From an uncultured Prevotella sp. (GTDB lineage: Bacteria > Bacteroidota > Bacteroidia > Bacteroidales > Bacteroidaceae): 15,412 bases of DNA. The position numbers and the translations under genes are program-made. Shown in pieces: positions 1 through 6,773 of this stretch. The notes under the pieces were generated by a model, which was not told the origin of the DNA, did not search any database, and saw only the letters and a list, made by a program, of their open reading frames with translations. The stretch covers positions 1-15,412 of the forward strand of contig URJQ01000073.1 in the NCBI GenBank assembly GCA_900548195.1. Direction: 5' to 3'. Positions within the stretch are counted from its first letter, which is position 1. Each line of letters begins with the position of its first letter.

Positions 1-41
1 CTTGTGTTTTAGTTGGATGACAATATTGCTGGAGGTTACTA

Positions 42-90
42 CAAACAACTAAACAACCAAACAACTAAACAACAAGACAACCAGCCAACA
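42..90. repeat. A/C-rich low-complexity repeat
   Basis: This stretch is almost entirely A and C, with repeated AACAACTAAACAAC-like words on the plus strand. It shares the exact 20-mer CAACTAAACAACAAGACAAC (62-81) with 9558-9577, so it belongs to a dispersed intergenic repeat and is not coding. The rest of 1-226 holds no gene I can support, only the promoter region of the downstream surface-protein gene. Confidence 0.6.
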
Positions 91-170
91 TTATTGCACA
101 AAAAAAGAAAATAACGCAATGGATTTGTATAATTTTTTGGTTTTCATAGCTGAATGTCAAGTTTTATTAT

Positions 171-179
171 TATATTTGC
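171..179 (+). promoter_or_regulatory. Putative Bacteroidetes -7 promoter box of the BspA-like gene
   Basis: TATATTTGC matches the Bacteroidetes -7 consensus TAnnTTTG. It lies 47 bases before the ATG at 227, which would leave a leader of about 40 bases. I see no convincing TTG -33 element at the usual 19-21 bp spacing, so the assignment rests on the -7 box and its position alone. Confidence 0.4.
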
Positions 180-226
180 AATCTGGAATTTGAATTAGAT
201 ATTGTTGTTTTATAAAATACTGGCTT

Positions 227-2233
227 ATGATATTTTCTACGTTTAAAAAGGGACGCACTGGCGACAGCCTATCTGCCCACAGTTCTTTCAAGAGTTTAAT
301 GGTTTTTGCTGTCATGATGCTCATGACGGCAAGTAGCGCAATGGCGCAAGACGTCAAATTCGAAGTGATTGATGGTCTTCGCTATTTCTTGGAACCTGAC
401 ACAAAGACGGCTTCTCTCGTTTCTAATAATAATCGCAAATATTCAGGTGATATAGTTGTTCCAGCAAAGGTTAAGAGCAGTGAGGGAGTGGAGTATAGTG
501 TTACTTCATTGAGTTCAGGTTGCTTCTCTGGCTGCAGTGGTCTGACCTCAATCACCATCCATTCATCTGTTACTTCATTGGGTGAATATTGCTTCTCTGG
601 CTGCAGTGGTTTGACATCAATCTCCATTCCTTCATCTGTTACTTCATTGGGCTCTGGTTGCTTCTCTGGCTGCAGTGGTTTGACCTTAATCACTATCCCT
701 TCCTCTGTTACTTCATTAGGTGAATATTGCTTCTACGGCTGCAGTGGTTTGACCTCAATTACCATCCCTTCTTCTGTTACTTCTTTGGGTGAAAAATGCT
801 TTTTTGGCTGTAGTGGTTTGACCTCAATCGTCATCCCCTCATCTGTTACTACATTAGATTATGAATGCTTTAGGGAATGCGGTAGTTTGACCTCAATCAC
901 CATCCCTTCCTCTGTTACTTCTTTGGGTAAATCTTGCTTCTACGCCTGCAGAGGTTTGACCTCAATCACCATCCCTTCCTCTGTTACTTCCTTGGGTGAT
1001 GCTTGCTTCTGGGGTTGCAGTAGTTTGACCTCAATCACTATCCCTTCGTCTGTTACTTCTTTGGGTGAAGTGTGCTTCTCTGGTTGCAGTAGTTTGACCT
1101 CAATCGCCCTCCCTTCATCTGTTACTTCATTGGGTCGTTCTTGCTTCTATAATTGCAGTAGTTTGACCTCAATCACTATCCCTTCGTCTGTTACTACTTT
1201 GGGTGAATATTGCTTCTACGGCTGCAGTGGTTTGACCTCAATCACCATCCCTTCGTCTGTTACTTCTTTGGGGTGGCGTTGCTTCTATGATTGTAGTAGT
1301 TTGACCTCAATCACCATCCCTTCCTCTGTTACATCATTGAGTGATGATTGCTTCTACGGCTGCAGTGGCTTGACCTCAATCACCATCCCTTCCTCTGTTA
1401 CTTCATTGAGTTCAGGTTGCTTCTCTGAATGCAGTAGTTTGACCTCAATCACCATCCCTTCCTCTGTTACTTCATTGCGAGATTATTGCTTCTGGGGTTG
1501 CAGTGGTTTGACTTCAATCACCATCCCTTCCTCTGTTACTTCTTTGGGTTCTGATTGCTTCCGTGATTGCAAAAGTCTGGAAACAGTTTATTTTAAAGGT
1601 AAAGTTCCTGAACGTATGTGGGATGGCAGAGGAATACCGACTGAATGTATTATCAAAGTCCCATCAGAATACCTTCAGGATTATAAAGATGCTTGTGGAA
1701 GAATATATAAATACATCTATGCATGGGACTATAATGGATCAGGTGACGATGATAAGCCGGTTACTCAATGCGCCACTCCATCCGTCTCTTACGAAGCAGG
1801 AGAGTTGAAGTTCGCTTGCGAAACAGCTGGAGCAAAATATCACTACACTATCAGCGATAATGATATGGCAACGGATGCTCTGAGCGAAGACGGAAAGGTG
1901 TCGCTCACGGCTGCTTATAACATATCTGTTTATGCCACCGCTGATGGCTATACCGCATCAGAAAAAGCAGAGGCCACCCTTTATTGGATCAATGCCAATC
2001 AGGAAACCACCAATATCAACTTGGCTAAAACTCGTGGCATCATGGCTACGGCTCATGATGGCATCGTCAGCATTTCTGGTCTTGATAATGGCGAGGTGGT
2101 AAAGTTCTATGCGGCTGATGGTAAACTTTTGGGTTCATCTTCTGCCGTTGGCGGTGTTGCATCATGCGCCGTATCTGAAAAGATGGTTATTGCTAAAATC
2201 GGCTTGAATACCATCAAAGTATCAATGAAGTGA
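227..2233 (+). CDS. BspA-like leucine-rich-repeat surface protein
   Basis: A 668-residue exported protein. The N-terminus has a basic stretch, a hydrophobic core (about residues 24-36) and a likely signal peptidase I site after AMA (38-40). Residues 99-443 are fifteen exact 23-residue units of the type CFxxCSxLTSITIPSSVTSL plus three variable residues; a degenerate sixteenth unit starts at residue 444. This is the Treponema pallidum/BspA class of LRR, a family whose characterised members bind host matrix proteins or other bacteria. Residues 515-587 (CATPSVSYEAG to ATLYW) resemble the small beta-sandwich often found at the C-terminus of Bacteroidetes surface proteins (chitobiase C-terminal-like). 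The last 60-70 residues (VVKFYAADGKLL onward) resemble a C-terminal sorting or beta tail; whether type IX secretion is used cannot be told from this window. The ATG at 227 is preferred because an alternative at 299 would lose the positively charged n-region. The gene stands alone. The ligand is unknown. Confidence 0.9.
   Translation: MIFSTFKKGRTGDSLSAHSSFKSLMVFAVMMLMTASSAMAQDVKFEVIDGLRYFLEPDTKTASLVSNNNRKYSGDIVVPAKVKSSEGVEYSVTSLSSGCFSGCSGLTSITIHSSVTSLGEYCFSGCSGLTSISIPSSVTSLGSGCFSGCSGLTLITIPSSVTSLGEYCFYGCSGLTSITIPSSVTSLGEKCFFGCSGLTSIVIPSSVTTLDYECFRECGSLTSITIPSSVTSLGKSCFYACRGLTSITIPSSVTSLGDACFWGCSSLTSITIPSSVTSLGEVCFSGCSSLTSIALPSSVTSLGRSCFYNCSSLTSITIPSSVTTLGEYCFYGCSGLTSITIPSSVTSLGWRCFYDCSSLTSITIPSSVTSLSDDCFYGCSGLTSITIPSSVTSLSSGCFSECSSLTSITIPSSVTSLRDYCFWGCSGLTSITIPSSVTSLGSDCFRDCKSLETVYFKGKVPERMWDGRGIPTECIIKVPSEYLQDYKDACGRIYKYIYAWDYNGSGDDDKPVTQCATPSVSYEAGELKFACETAGAKYHYTISDNDMATDALSEDGKVSLTAAYNISVYATADGYTASEKAEATLYWINANQETTNINLAKTRGIMATAHDGIVSISGLDNGEVVKFYAADGKLLGSSSAVGGVASCAVSEKMVIAKIGLNTIKVSMK
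521..1555 (+). repeat. Fifteen 69-bp in-frame tandem repeats in the BspA-like gene
   Basis: Fifteen contiguous units of exactly 69 bp (23 codons) run without an indel, each starting at the TGC of CF. The block encoding LTSITIPSSVTSL is nearly identical at DNA level from unit to unit. The codon or two after CF and the two codons before the next CF vary strongly. A degenerate unit follows at 1556. Unit gain or loss by recombination or slippage would keep the frame. Confidence 0.95.
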
Positions 2234-2274
2234 TGTAAGTAATGGGCAGAATATAGCCCAAGATACTAACTACA

Positions 2275-2312
2275 ACATCCACACGTTCTCTAAATGAGGA
2301 TAGTGTGGATGT
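2275..2312. terminator. Hairpin after the BspA-like gene, possible terminator
   Basis: ACATCCACAC (2275-2284) and GTGTGGATGT (2303-2312) form a perfect 10-bp stem around an 18-base loop, starting 42 bases after the stop at 2233. A smaller hairpin, TGGGC/GCCCA, lies just before it, near 2243-2260. Neither is followed by a clear T-run on either strand, so a terminator role is only a guess from position. Confidence 0.35.
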
Positions 2313-2316
2313 GTAG

Positions 2317-2472
2317 GTGTATTGGAGAAAACTTAGGCAACGTCTGAAAGCAGAAGAAAATGAAACTGCGACAAATTATCACGGTTTGAAAGAGCGTGAT
2401 GCAGCCTTGCAGAAACGGGTTCGGACTGAAAGGCAGTTTAACCGCCAGCTGGAGCTGAACAACGAGGCTTAA
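2317..2472 (+). pseudogene. Coding-like fragment of unknown origin
   Basis: An open frame from GTG 2317 to TAA 2470-2472 encodes about 51 residues (beginning VYWRKLRQRLKAEEN, ending FNRQLELNNEA). The product is rich in K, R, E, Q and N with heptad-like leucines, as expected of a real charged helical protein and not of random frame noise. A TAG sits immediately upstream in the same frame, there is no clear start or promoter, and the frame overlaps the 3' end of the convergent acetyltransferase gene by 35 bases. I do not recognise the family. It could be the C-terminal remnant of a lost gene, a small real protein, or chance. Confidence 0.25.
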
Positions 2473-2995
2473 AGTACTTGACATCAAGGAGCTTTTCCAT
2501 CCACACCATGTCATACCACTCACCAAACTTATATCCGCAACGGTGAAAGTGAGCTACTTTCTTATATCCCATCTTCTCATGAAAAGAGATGCTCTGATGA
2601 GTCAGATGATTGTTTTCCTTTTCTATCCAAGTGACGCTGGCATTAAGATTTATAATGCCGGAGTCTCTGAGTCGGTTCTCTAATTCCTCATAGAGGCGTG
2701 TACCAATGGCATGGCGATGCGCATCTTGTGCAATATAGATGCTCATCTCTACGCAATGATTATATGCAGGTCTCACTCGGAATGTGCTTGCGTAAGTATA
2801 GCCGACTATCTGTCCATCATGTTCAGCTACGAGATAAGGGAATTTCTCCAGAGTCTTTTCTATTCTGTGACGAAATTCCTCTACTGATGGTACATCATAT
2901 TCAAATGTGATAGCAGTCTGCTCCACGTATGGAGCATATATTGCCAGTAGTTGCTCTGCATCATCTGGCGTCGCCATACGAATTTTTATATCCAT
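2438..2995 (-). CDS. GNAT-family N-acetyltransferase (phosphinothricin acetyltransferase-like)
   Basis: 185 residues, one GNAT domain covering roughly residues 3-170. It would transfer an acetyl group from acetyl-CoA to an amine. Features fitting the Pat/Bar/YncA (MddA) branch are YAPYVEQTAITFEYDVPSVE near the N-terminus, the VEMSIYI strand (82-88), the acetyl-CoA pyrophosphate loop around HRHAIGTR (93-100, where the first glycine of the usual R-G-x-G-I-G pattern is replaced), SFHEKMGY (137-144) and KFGEWYDMVWMEK (156-168). Relatives act on methionine sulfone/sulfoximine or phosphinothricin-like amino acids; the substrate here is not determined. The last 15 or so residues (DVKYFKPRCSAPAGG) run past the usual family end and lie partly over the fragment at 2317-2472, which suggests the original 3' end was replaced. 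The 5' leader contains the palindrome at 3011-3062. Confidence 0.85.
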   Translation of the reverse strand: MDIKIRMATPDDAEQLLAIYAPYVEQTAITFEYDVPSVEEFRHRIEKTLEKFPYLVAEHDGQIVGYTYASTFRVRPAYNHCVEMSIYIAQDAHRHAIGTRLYEELENRLRDSGIINLNASVTWIEKENNHLTHQSISFHEKMGYKKVAHFHRCGYKFGEWYDMVWMEKLLDVKYFKPRCSAPAGG

Positions 2996-3010
2996 GTTTT
3001 ATTATTTTTA

Positions 3011-3062
3011 TTTACTGAAGTTTCGCCAGTAGCATATTAGCTACTGGCGAAATTTCAGTAAA
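3011..3062. repeat. 52-bp near-perfect palindrome
   Basis: Two 23-base arms (3011-3033 and 3040-3062) are reverse complements at 22 of 23 positions around a 6-base loop, ATATTA. The one mismatch would be a G-U pair in one transcript orientation. The hairpin sits 16 bases upstream of the acetyltransferase start and 48 bases after the PepSY-like gene's stop, both on the minus strand. No T-run follows on the minus strand (the next bases are A-rich), so it is not a standard intrinsic terminator. It could be a mobile palindromic element, a leader structure, or a terminator of unusual form. Confidence 0.85.
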
Positions 3063-3109
3063 TTAGATGTTCAGATAAAGGTCACTGCAATAATACGGGG
3101 TGAATACAA

Positions 3110-3556
3110 TTAGTCAATATCTATCAATTTGAAATGCTTATTGAATGTCAAATCCAATCCGTTGGCCAATTCCACTTCGTATTCATTCTTTTTTATTTCC
3201 ATCTTTTTCACTACTTGATCTGGGTAATTATTCTGCAAGTAGATCTTGATGGCTTTCGGAATCAGTTGGGTAGGCACAGCGCCTCTCTTGCAGTCGATCT
3301 CTGTCAGATTACCCTTTTTGTCAAACTCGAGCTTGGTGCCATTTTTCAATACCACATCATAGCTCTTGCTGATTACTCCCGACTCAATCGTAGCAAGTGC
3401 CACCTTCTGATTGCTGAAATGGTTTCTGATCAATGCCTGTGCCTTGGCAGGTAGTGCATTTACGGAGATAGGTTTGTCATTGTCAGCGTTTGCCACGATA
3501 TTGCATGACAGGATGCAGCAGATGGCAATCACCAGAATTTTCATCATTCTTTTCAT
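3110..3556 (-). CDS. PepSY-like (DUF2874-type) exported protein
   Basis: 148 residues starting MKRMMKILV. A signal peptide ends at about ANA (22-24); a lipobox reading is also possible at ILSC (Cys18) but is weaker. The mature part contains two similar halves, each with the pattern Y-D/E-V-x-L-x-N-G-x-x-L-x-F-[DN]-x-x-x-x-L (around SYDVVLKNGTKLEFDKKGNL and EYEVELANGLDLTFNKHFKL), typical of the PepSY-like family common in Bacteroidetes. These are small periplasmic proteins of unknown function. The upstream TTG at 3565 was rejected as start because the ATG at 3556 gives a normal basic n-region. The gene has its own upstream region with a short tandem repeat (3611-3638) and is probably transcribed alone. 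Family call good; role unknown. Confidence 0.8.
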   Translation of the reverse strand: MKRMMKILVIAICCILSCNIVANADNDKPISVNALPAKAQALIRNHFSNQKVALATIESGVISKSYDVVLKNGTKLEFDKKGNLTEIDCKRGAVPTQLIPKAIKIYLQNNYPDQVVKKMEIKKNEYEVELANGLDLTFNKHFKLIDID

Positions 3557-3599
3557 AAGCCACAAAATTTAAAAAGTTTATATTTTCTATTTGCGATGA

Positions 3600-3611
3600 A
3601 TGTTTAAACAT
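3600..3611. promoter_or_regulatory. 12-bp perfect palindrome upstream of the PepSY-like gene
   Basis: ATGTTTAAACAT is a perfect palindrome lying 44 bases upstream of the ATG at 3556, directly next to the 14-bp tandem repeat at 3611-3638. Its place suggests an operator, but nothing in the window names a regulator. Confidence 0.25.
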
Positions 3612-3638
3612 CCTATACTATATGTCCTATACTTTATG
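3611..3638. promoter_or_regulatory. 14-bp tandem direct repeat, possible operator
   Basis: TCCTATACTATATG (3611-3624) is followed directly by TCCTATACTTTATG (3625-3638), 13 of 14 bases identical. The pair is 55-82 bases upstream of the PepSY-like start on the minus strand. A directly repeated A/T-rich site in a promoter region is the form used by many response regulators. A binding role is inference. Confidence 0.35.
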
Positions 3639-3702
3639 AAAATAGACGCATACTATTGACAAAAGTTTAAGTAAAAACATTCATTTTTTCGCTTTTTCCT
3701 TT

Positions 3703-5718
3703 CTATTTTTCTTTTCCTGCTACATCTTCTTCAACATCTTCTCCTGCTACATCTTCTTCAACAATCTGCGTAATGCGTCTGATGCTTCTGTTGCGATGGT
3801 TGATGATGAGCGGAACACGTTCTACCACCACCATGGATGTGTCGAGGCCCAAAGCCTTAGGCTCGTCAATGCCTATCTTGCCGATAAGGGCATAGATGGT
3901 CATCAGCAAGTTCTGTTGACGGTTGTCGGAACTCTCTGGGTAATACACGCGGTGGATGATGATGAAGCGGAAATCGCCAGGAATTCCGTTTTTGCGGAGC
4001 GAAGGATAGGTGCTTCTCAAATCCACCTTCCTGCTGGCCACCAGGTCTTCTACCACTTGTCGCAGATAGAGGCTCACCCTTGGCTCAATGCGGAAACCTA
4101 TGCGCATGGTTACACTGTAGAGGGTGTCGGGAACCAGGGTCTCGCAACTGTACTCCAGCGTGTCAGGAGTATCAGCAAATTCCAGATTGATAAGCCAGTA
4201 ATGGTCAGCACGCTTGGGCTGCTTGTTGATGATGGAATAGAGCAGCTTGTCATCCACCGCACCTTCCTTGTCGGCATGGTTCACATAAACCAGATTGGAT
4301 GCGTACTTGGGGATGCTCTCGTCGGCCTTGATATCGGAGATAATCTGATAATACTCATTCAGCGGTCTGGTACTGATGTAATGATGGCGTATCTTGATGG
4401 CGCGGACCCATACATACATCATCAGGAACAGGATTCCGCCAATAAGCATCGTACACCATCCTCCTGCGAGGAATTTTGACAGGTTGGCGGCAAGGAAAAT
4501 GCCCTCGATAACGCAATATGCGCCCATAAAGAGCAGGATGAAGATGCGCGCCACACCCTTGGTGCGCAGGTAGAAACCGAGCAGCAGGGTGGTCATCAGC
4601 ATGGTGATGGTGATGGCGAGACCATAGGCTGCCTCCATGTGCGAGGAGTCGCGGAAGAGCAGGATGATGAGAACCACACCGATGTACATGGCGAGGTTGA
4701 TTACCGGGATATAGAGCTGTCCCTTTACATGGGTAGGATGCTTGATTCGCATGCGTGGCCAGAAGTGCAGGTTCATGGCTTCGCTCAATATGGAGAAGGT
4801 GCCGCTGATAAGTGCCTGACTGGCAACGATTGCCGCACCCGTGGCCATGATGATGGCAAAAATCAGCATGCTCTGGGGCATGATGGAAAAGAACGGATTC
4901 ACGGAGGAGGCAGTCTGAACATGGTTCAGCACCCATGCTCCCTGACCCAGATAGTTGAGGATGAGCATGGCCTTTACGAAAAGCCAGCTGATGGTGATGT
5001 TCTTTCTGCCGCAATGTCCCAAGTCGGAGTAAAGTGCCTCAGCACCGGTGGTACAGAGGAACACGGCACCCAGAATCAGGAACCACTCTGGCGATTCTGC
5101 CAGCAACATGGCAGCATAGTAGGGGTTGAAGACCTTCAGAATCAATGGGTAAGAGGTGATGCTGAAAGCTCCCGTTACGCCCAGCAGCAGAAACCATATC
5201 AGCATGAATACTCCGAACGACTTGCCGATGCTCTCTGTGCCAAAGCGTTGCACAAAGAAGATGATGGTGATGATGCCCAGTGTGATGGGGATGACTGGCA
5301 GGTGGGGACTGATGCTTTCGAGTCCTTCGATGGCTGTGGTAACCGTGATGGCAGGGGTGATGATTCCATCTGCCAGCAGGGTGCTGGCACCGATGATGGC
5401 CAATAGGTAAATCCACTTTCTCTTCATCTTGCGCAACAGGGCGTAGAGGGCGAGAATGCCTCCTTCGCCATTGTTGTCGGCACGCAGCGCCACACATACA
5501 TATTTGATGGTGGTCTGCAGGGTGAGTGTCCAGATGATGCACGACAATGCACCCAGGATGGTGCTTTCGTTGATGGCTTCACCCGTGTGCAGGATGGCCT
5601 TCATCACGTAGAGTGGGGATGTACCTATATCTCCAAACACAATGCCCAGAGTGATGAGCAATCCCAGGAAGCCTACTCGATGATGGCAGACTACTGAACT
5701 TCCCGAATTTTCTCTCAT
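3703..5718 (-). CDS. kup: Kup-family low-affinity potassium transporter
   Basis: 671 residues, usual length for Kup/HAK/KT proteins, which import K+ with H+ across the inner membrane. Family signatures are GDIGTSPLY (29-37) in the first membrane helix, ADNNGEGG (80-87), ADGIITPA (116-123) and the segment TTGAEALYSDLGH further on. About twelve hydrophobic helices fill residues 15-440, followed by a cytoplasmic C-terminal domain of about 230 residues. The extreme C-terminus is an acidic low-complexity tail with EEDVAG occurring twice, encoded by a 27-bp direct repeat (3715-3763). The ATG at 5718 is supported by the following residues leading straight into the first helix. The reading frame looks visibly more G+C-rich than the flanking genes, which also explains the long antisense open frames over it. 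Monocistronic by layout, with a promoter box at 5828-5836. Confidence 0.95.
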   Translation of the reverse strand: MRENSGSSVVCHHRVGFLGLLITLGIVFGDIGTSPLYVMKAILHTGEAINESTILGALSCIIWTLTLQTTIKYVCVALRADNNGEGGILALYALLRKMKRKWIYLLAIIGASTLLADGIITPAITVTTAIEGLESISPHLPVIPITLGIITIIFFVQRFGTESIGKSFGVFMLIWFLLLGVTGAFSITSYPLILKVFNPYYAAMLLAESPEWFLILGAVFLCTTGAEALYSDLGHCGRKNITISWLFVKAMLILNYLGQGAWVLNHVQTASSVNPFFSIMPQSMLIFAIIMATGAAIVASQALISGTFSILSEAMNLHFWPRMRIKHPTHVKGQLYIPVINLAMYIGVVLIILLFRDSSHMEAAYGLAITITMLMTTLLLGFYLRTKGVARIFILLFMGAYCVIEGIFLAANLSKFLAGGWCTMLIGGILFLMMYVWVRAIKIRHHYISTRPLNEYYQIISDIKADESIPKYASNLVYVNHADKEGAVDDKLLYSIINKQPKRADHYWLINLEFADTPDTLEYSCETLVPDTLYSVTMRIGFRIEPRVSLYLRQVVEDLVASRKVDLRSTYPSLRKNGIPGDFRFIIIHRVYYPESSDNRQQNLLMTIYALIGKIGIDEPKALGLDTSMVVVERVPLIINHRNRSIRRITQIVEEDVAGEDVEEDVAGKEK
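3715..3763 (-). repeat. 27-bp direct repeat in the 3' end of kup
   Basis: A 22-base word (TCCTGCTACATCTTCTTCAA plus CA on the plus strand) occurs at 3715-3736 and again at 3742-3763, a period of 27 bp or nine codons. It encodes the acidic EEDVAGEDV/EEDVAGK tail. Unit change would add or remove nine residues without breaking the frame. Confidence 0.8.
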
Positions 5719-5827
5719 ATTACTTCTCTTATTTAATTAAAATATTATCCTTTTTAAATGAAGGAGTTATCCTTTGCGTTATCCTTATTTGAACATAAAA
5801 TATCCCTTTTTGATTATAAATTTGGGT

Positions 5828-5836
5828 GCAAAGGTA
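5828..5836 (-). promoter_or_regulatory. Putative -7 box of the kup promoter
   Basis: Read on the minus strand the bases are TACCTTTGC, an exact TAnnTTTG box, 110 bases upstream of the kup ATG. No clear TTG lies at the -33 position. The leader between them carries three or four copies of a TTATCCTT-like word (about 5751-5815), which may be regulatory or chance. Confidence 0.5.
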
Positions 5837-5897
5837 TGAACATAAGTGGTAAAAGATGATTAGTTTAACAATGTTTATCTGTTTTAACTTCCATTTT

Positions 5898-5970
5898 AAC
5901 CCAAATCTGTTAGGAAACAACGCAATAGCAAGAATTTTTGAACATTGTGGTCTAATGACCGATTTGGGTT
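5898..5970. repeat. Spaced 10-bp inverted repeat between PPTase gene and kup
   Basis: AACCCAAATC (5898-5907) and GATTTGGGTT (5961-5970) are perfect inverted copies 53 bases apart. Smaller hairpins GGTC/GACC and CTCAC/GTGAG lie near 5949-5990. The region follows the stop of the minus-strand phosphopantetheinyl transferase, so a transcription-end structure is the simplest reading. No T-run supports a standard terminator. Confidence 0.3.
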
Positions 5971-5991
5971 TAACTCACCCTACAGTGAGAA

Positions 5992-6606
5992 TCATTTACA
6001 GTCCATATTGTTCTCAGCAATAGTGCAGACATAGCCTAACTCTTGATTTTCAATGTGATGGAAAACCCAAGGACTATGGTTCTCATATACAGGCTGAAGT
6101 AGCGGACGCAACTGCTCTTTACCAGTGATACCACGACCAGACAGTTTCACCACCGCTTCCTTCATAGTCCACAGTCGCGTGAAGACGACAGAGGGAGTAG
6201 GGGAGTAGTGGAGCATTTCGAGTTCGTAATCATTAAATATGTATTCCGCAAGACTCTCTTTTACTGCAGAAGGAATACATTCGATGTCGATGCCCACAGG
6301 ACAGTCGCTTATGGCGCAAGCAACCCCTTTCTTGCAATGCGAGATATTAAAATGAATGTCTTCATGCCCTAATATGACAGGTTTGCCATTGTCAAGGGTG
6401 CAGAATATGGGCGACTCCGTGATGCCATAAGTCTCGCAGAGCATATCCTGGAGCAAGCGGTAAGCCGTCAGACTCTGCTGCTTAGCAGTAGCATTGCGCA
6501 TCTTCTTCACCTTCTCGCGACGCTGTTCGCTGACCAGTGATAGTTCCATTTGCATTCTTTCCTCGCTCCAGGGAGTCATATCGTCGTATATCTTGTAGTG
6601 CATCAT
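5992..6606 (-). CDS. 4'-phosphopantetheinyl transferase, Sfp-type
   Basis: 204 residues. The enzyme moves the phosphopantetheine arm of coenzyme A onto a serine of a carrier protein. The Sfp/AcpT-superfamily motifs are in order: GKP (74-76), FNISHCKKG (86-94), VGIDIE (104-109, with Asp107 and Glu109 as the expected Mg2+ ligands) and LWTMKEAVVKLSGRG (145-159, the WxxKEAxxK motif with Lys149, Glu150 and Lys154). Length is at the short end for Sfp-type enzymes. No carrier protein, polyketide, peptide-synthetase or aryl-polyene gene is in this window, so the partner is unknown; it may serve the fatty-acid carrier protein or a distant cluster. A start at the second Met (6603) is equally possible. 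Divergent from the SprT-like gene. Confidence 0.92.
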   Translation of the reverse strand: MMHYKIYDDMTPWSEERMQMELSLVSEQRREKVKKMRNATAKQQSLTAYRLLQDMLCETYGITESPIFCTLDNGKPVILGHEDIHFNISHCKKGVACAISDCPVGIDIECIPSAVKESLAEYIFNDYELEMLHYSPTPSVVFTRLWTMKEAVVKLSGRGITGKEQLRPLLQPVYENHSPWVFHHIENQELGYVCTIAENNMDCK

Positions 6607-6635
6607 GAGTGTAATAATCTTTTCTTTTCCAATGA

Positions 6636-6643
6636 CAAAGGTA
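6636..6643 (-). promoter_or_regulatory. Putative -7 box of the PPTase gene
   Basis: On the minus strand the bases read TACCTTTG, an exact match to TAnnTTTG, about 30 bases before the phosphopantetheinyl transferase start. The -33 element is not evident. Confidence 0.5.
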
Positions 6644-6706
6644 CGGATAATTATTCGATTATCATAGTATTCCTGCTTGTTTTTTTACAAGTTGCAGTGG
6701 GTATCG

Positions 6707-6739
6707 TTTGCAAATACGGAATTATTGCAGTAACTTTGC
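6707..6739 (+). promoter_or_regulatory. Putative Bacteroidetes promoter of the SprT-like/glycosylase operon
   Basis: TTTG (6707-6710) and TAACTTTGC (6731-6739) are separated by 20 bases, matching the Bacteroidetes TTTG/TAnnTTTG promoter in both boxes and spacing. This is the best promoter in the window. The leader to the ATG at 6774 would be about 28 bases. Confidence 0.65.
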
Positions 6740-6773
6740 ATTTGATATAAAGCCAAATAAAACAATTATAGTA

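Noticed and set aside
382..693. Minus-strand open frame across the BspA repeats with repeated KPLQPEKQ-like units
   Set aside because: It is the antisense reading of the 69-bp repeats; its periodicity comes from the real plus-strand gene.
2290..2526. 78-residue minus-strand open frame near the acetyltransferase 3' end
   Set aside because: It overlaps the acetyltransferase in another frame and has no protein-like features beyond A/T-driven hydrophobic residues.
3012..3062. Standard intrinsic terminator for the PepSY-like gene
   Set aside because: The hairpin is strong, but an A-rich stretch, not a U-tract, follows in the direction of transcription, so I list it as a palindrome of unknown role.
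3796..5406. Long plus-strand open frames opposite kup (3796-4479 and 4639-5406)
   Set aside because: They are antisense to a clear Kup protein in a G+C-rich frame, have no recognisable domains and are rich in His, Asp and Gln as expected of shadow frames.
5729..5920. 63-residue minus-strand open frame upstream of kup
   Set aside because: It spans the kup promoter box and leader, is A/T-rich low-information sequence, and has no recognisable motif.
6708..6773. N-terminal extension of the SprT-like protein from a TTG start
   Set aside because: The extension would be translated from the promoter itself (TAACTTTGC at 6731-6739); the ATG at 6774 gives the normal domain start.
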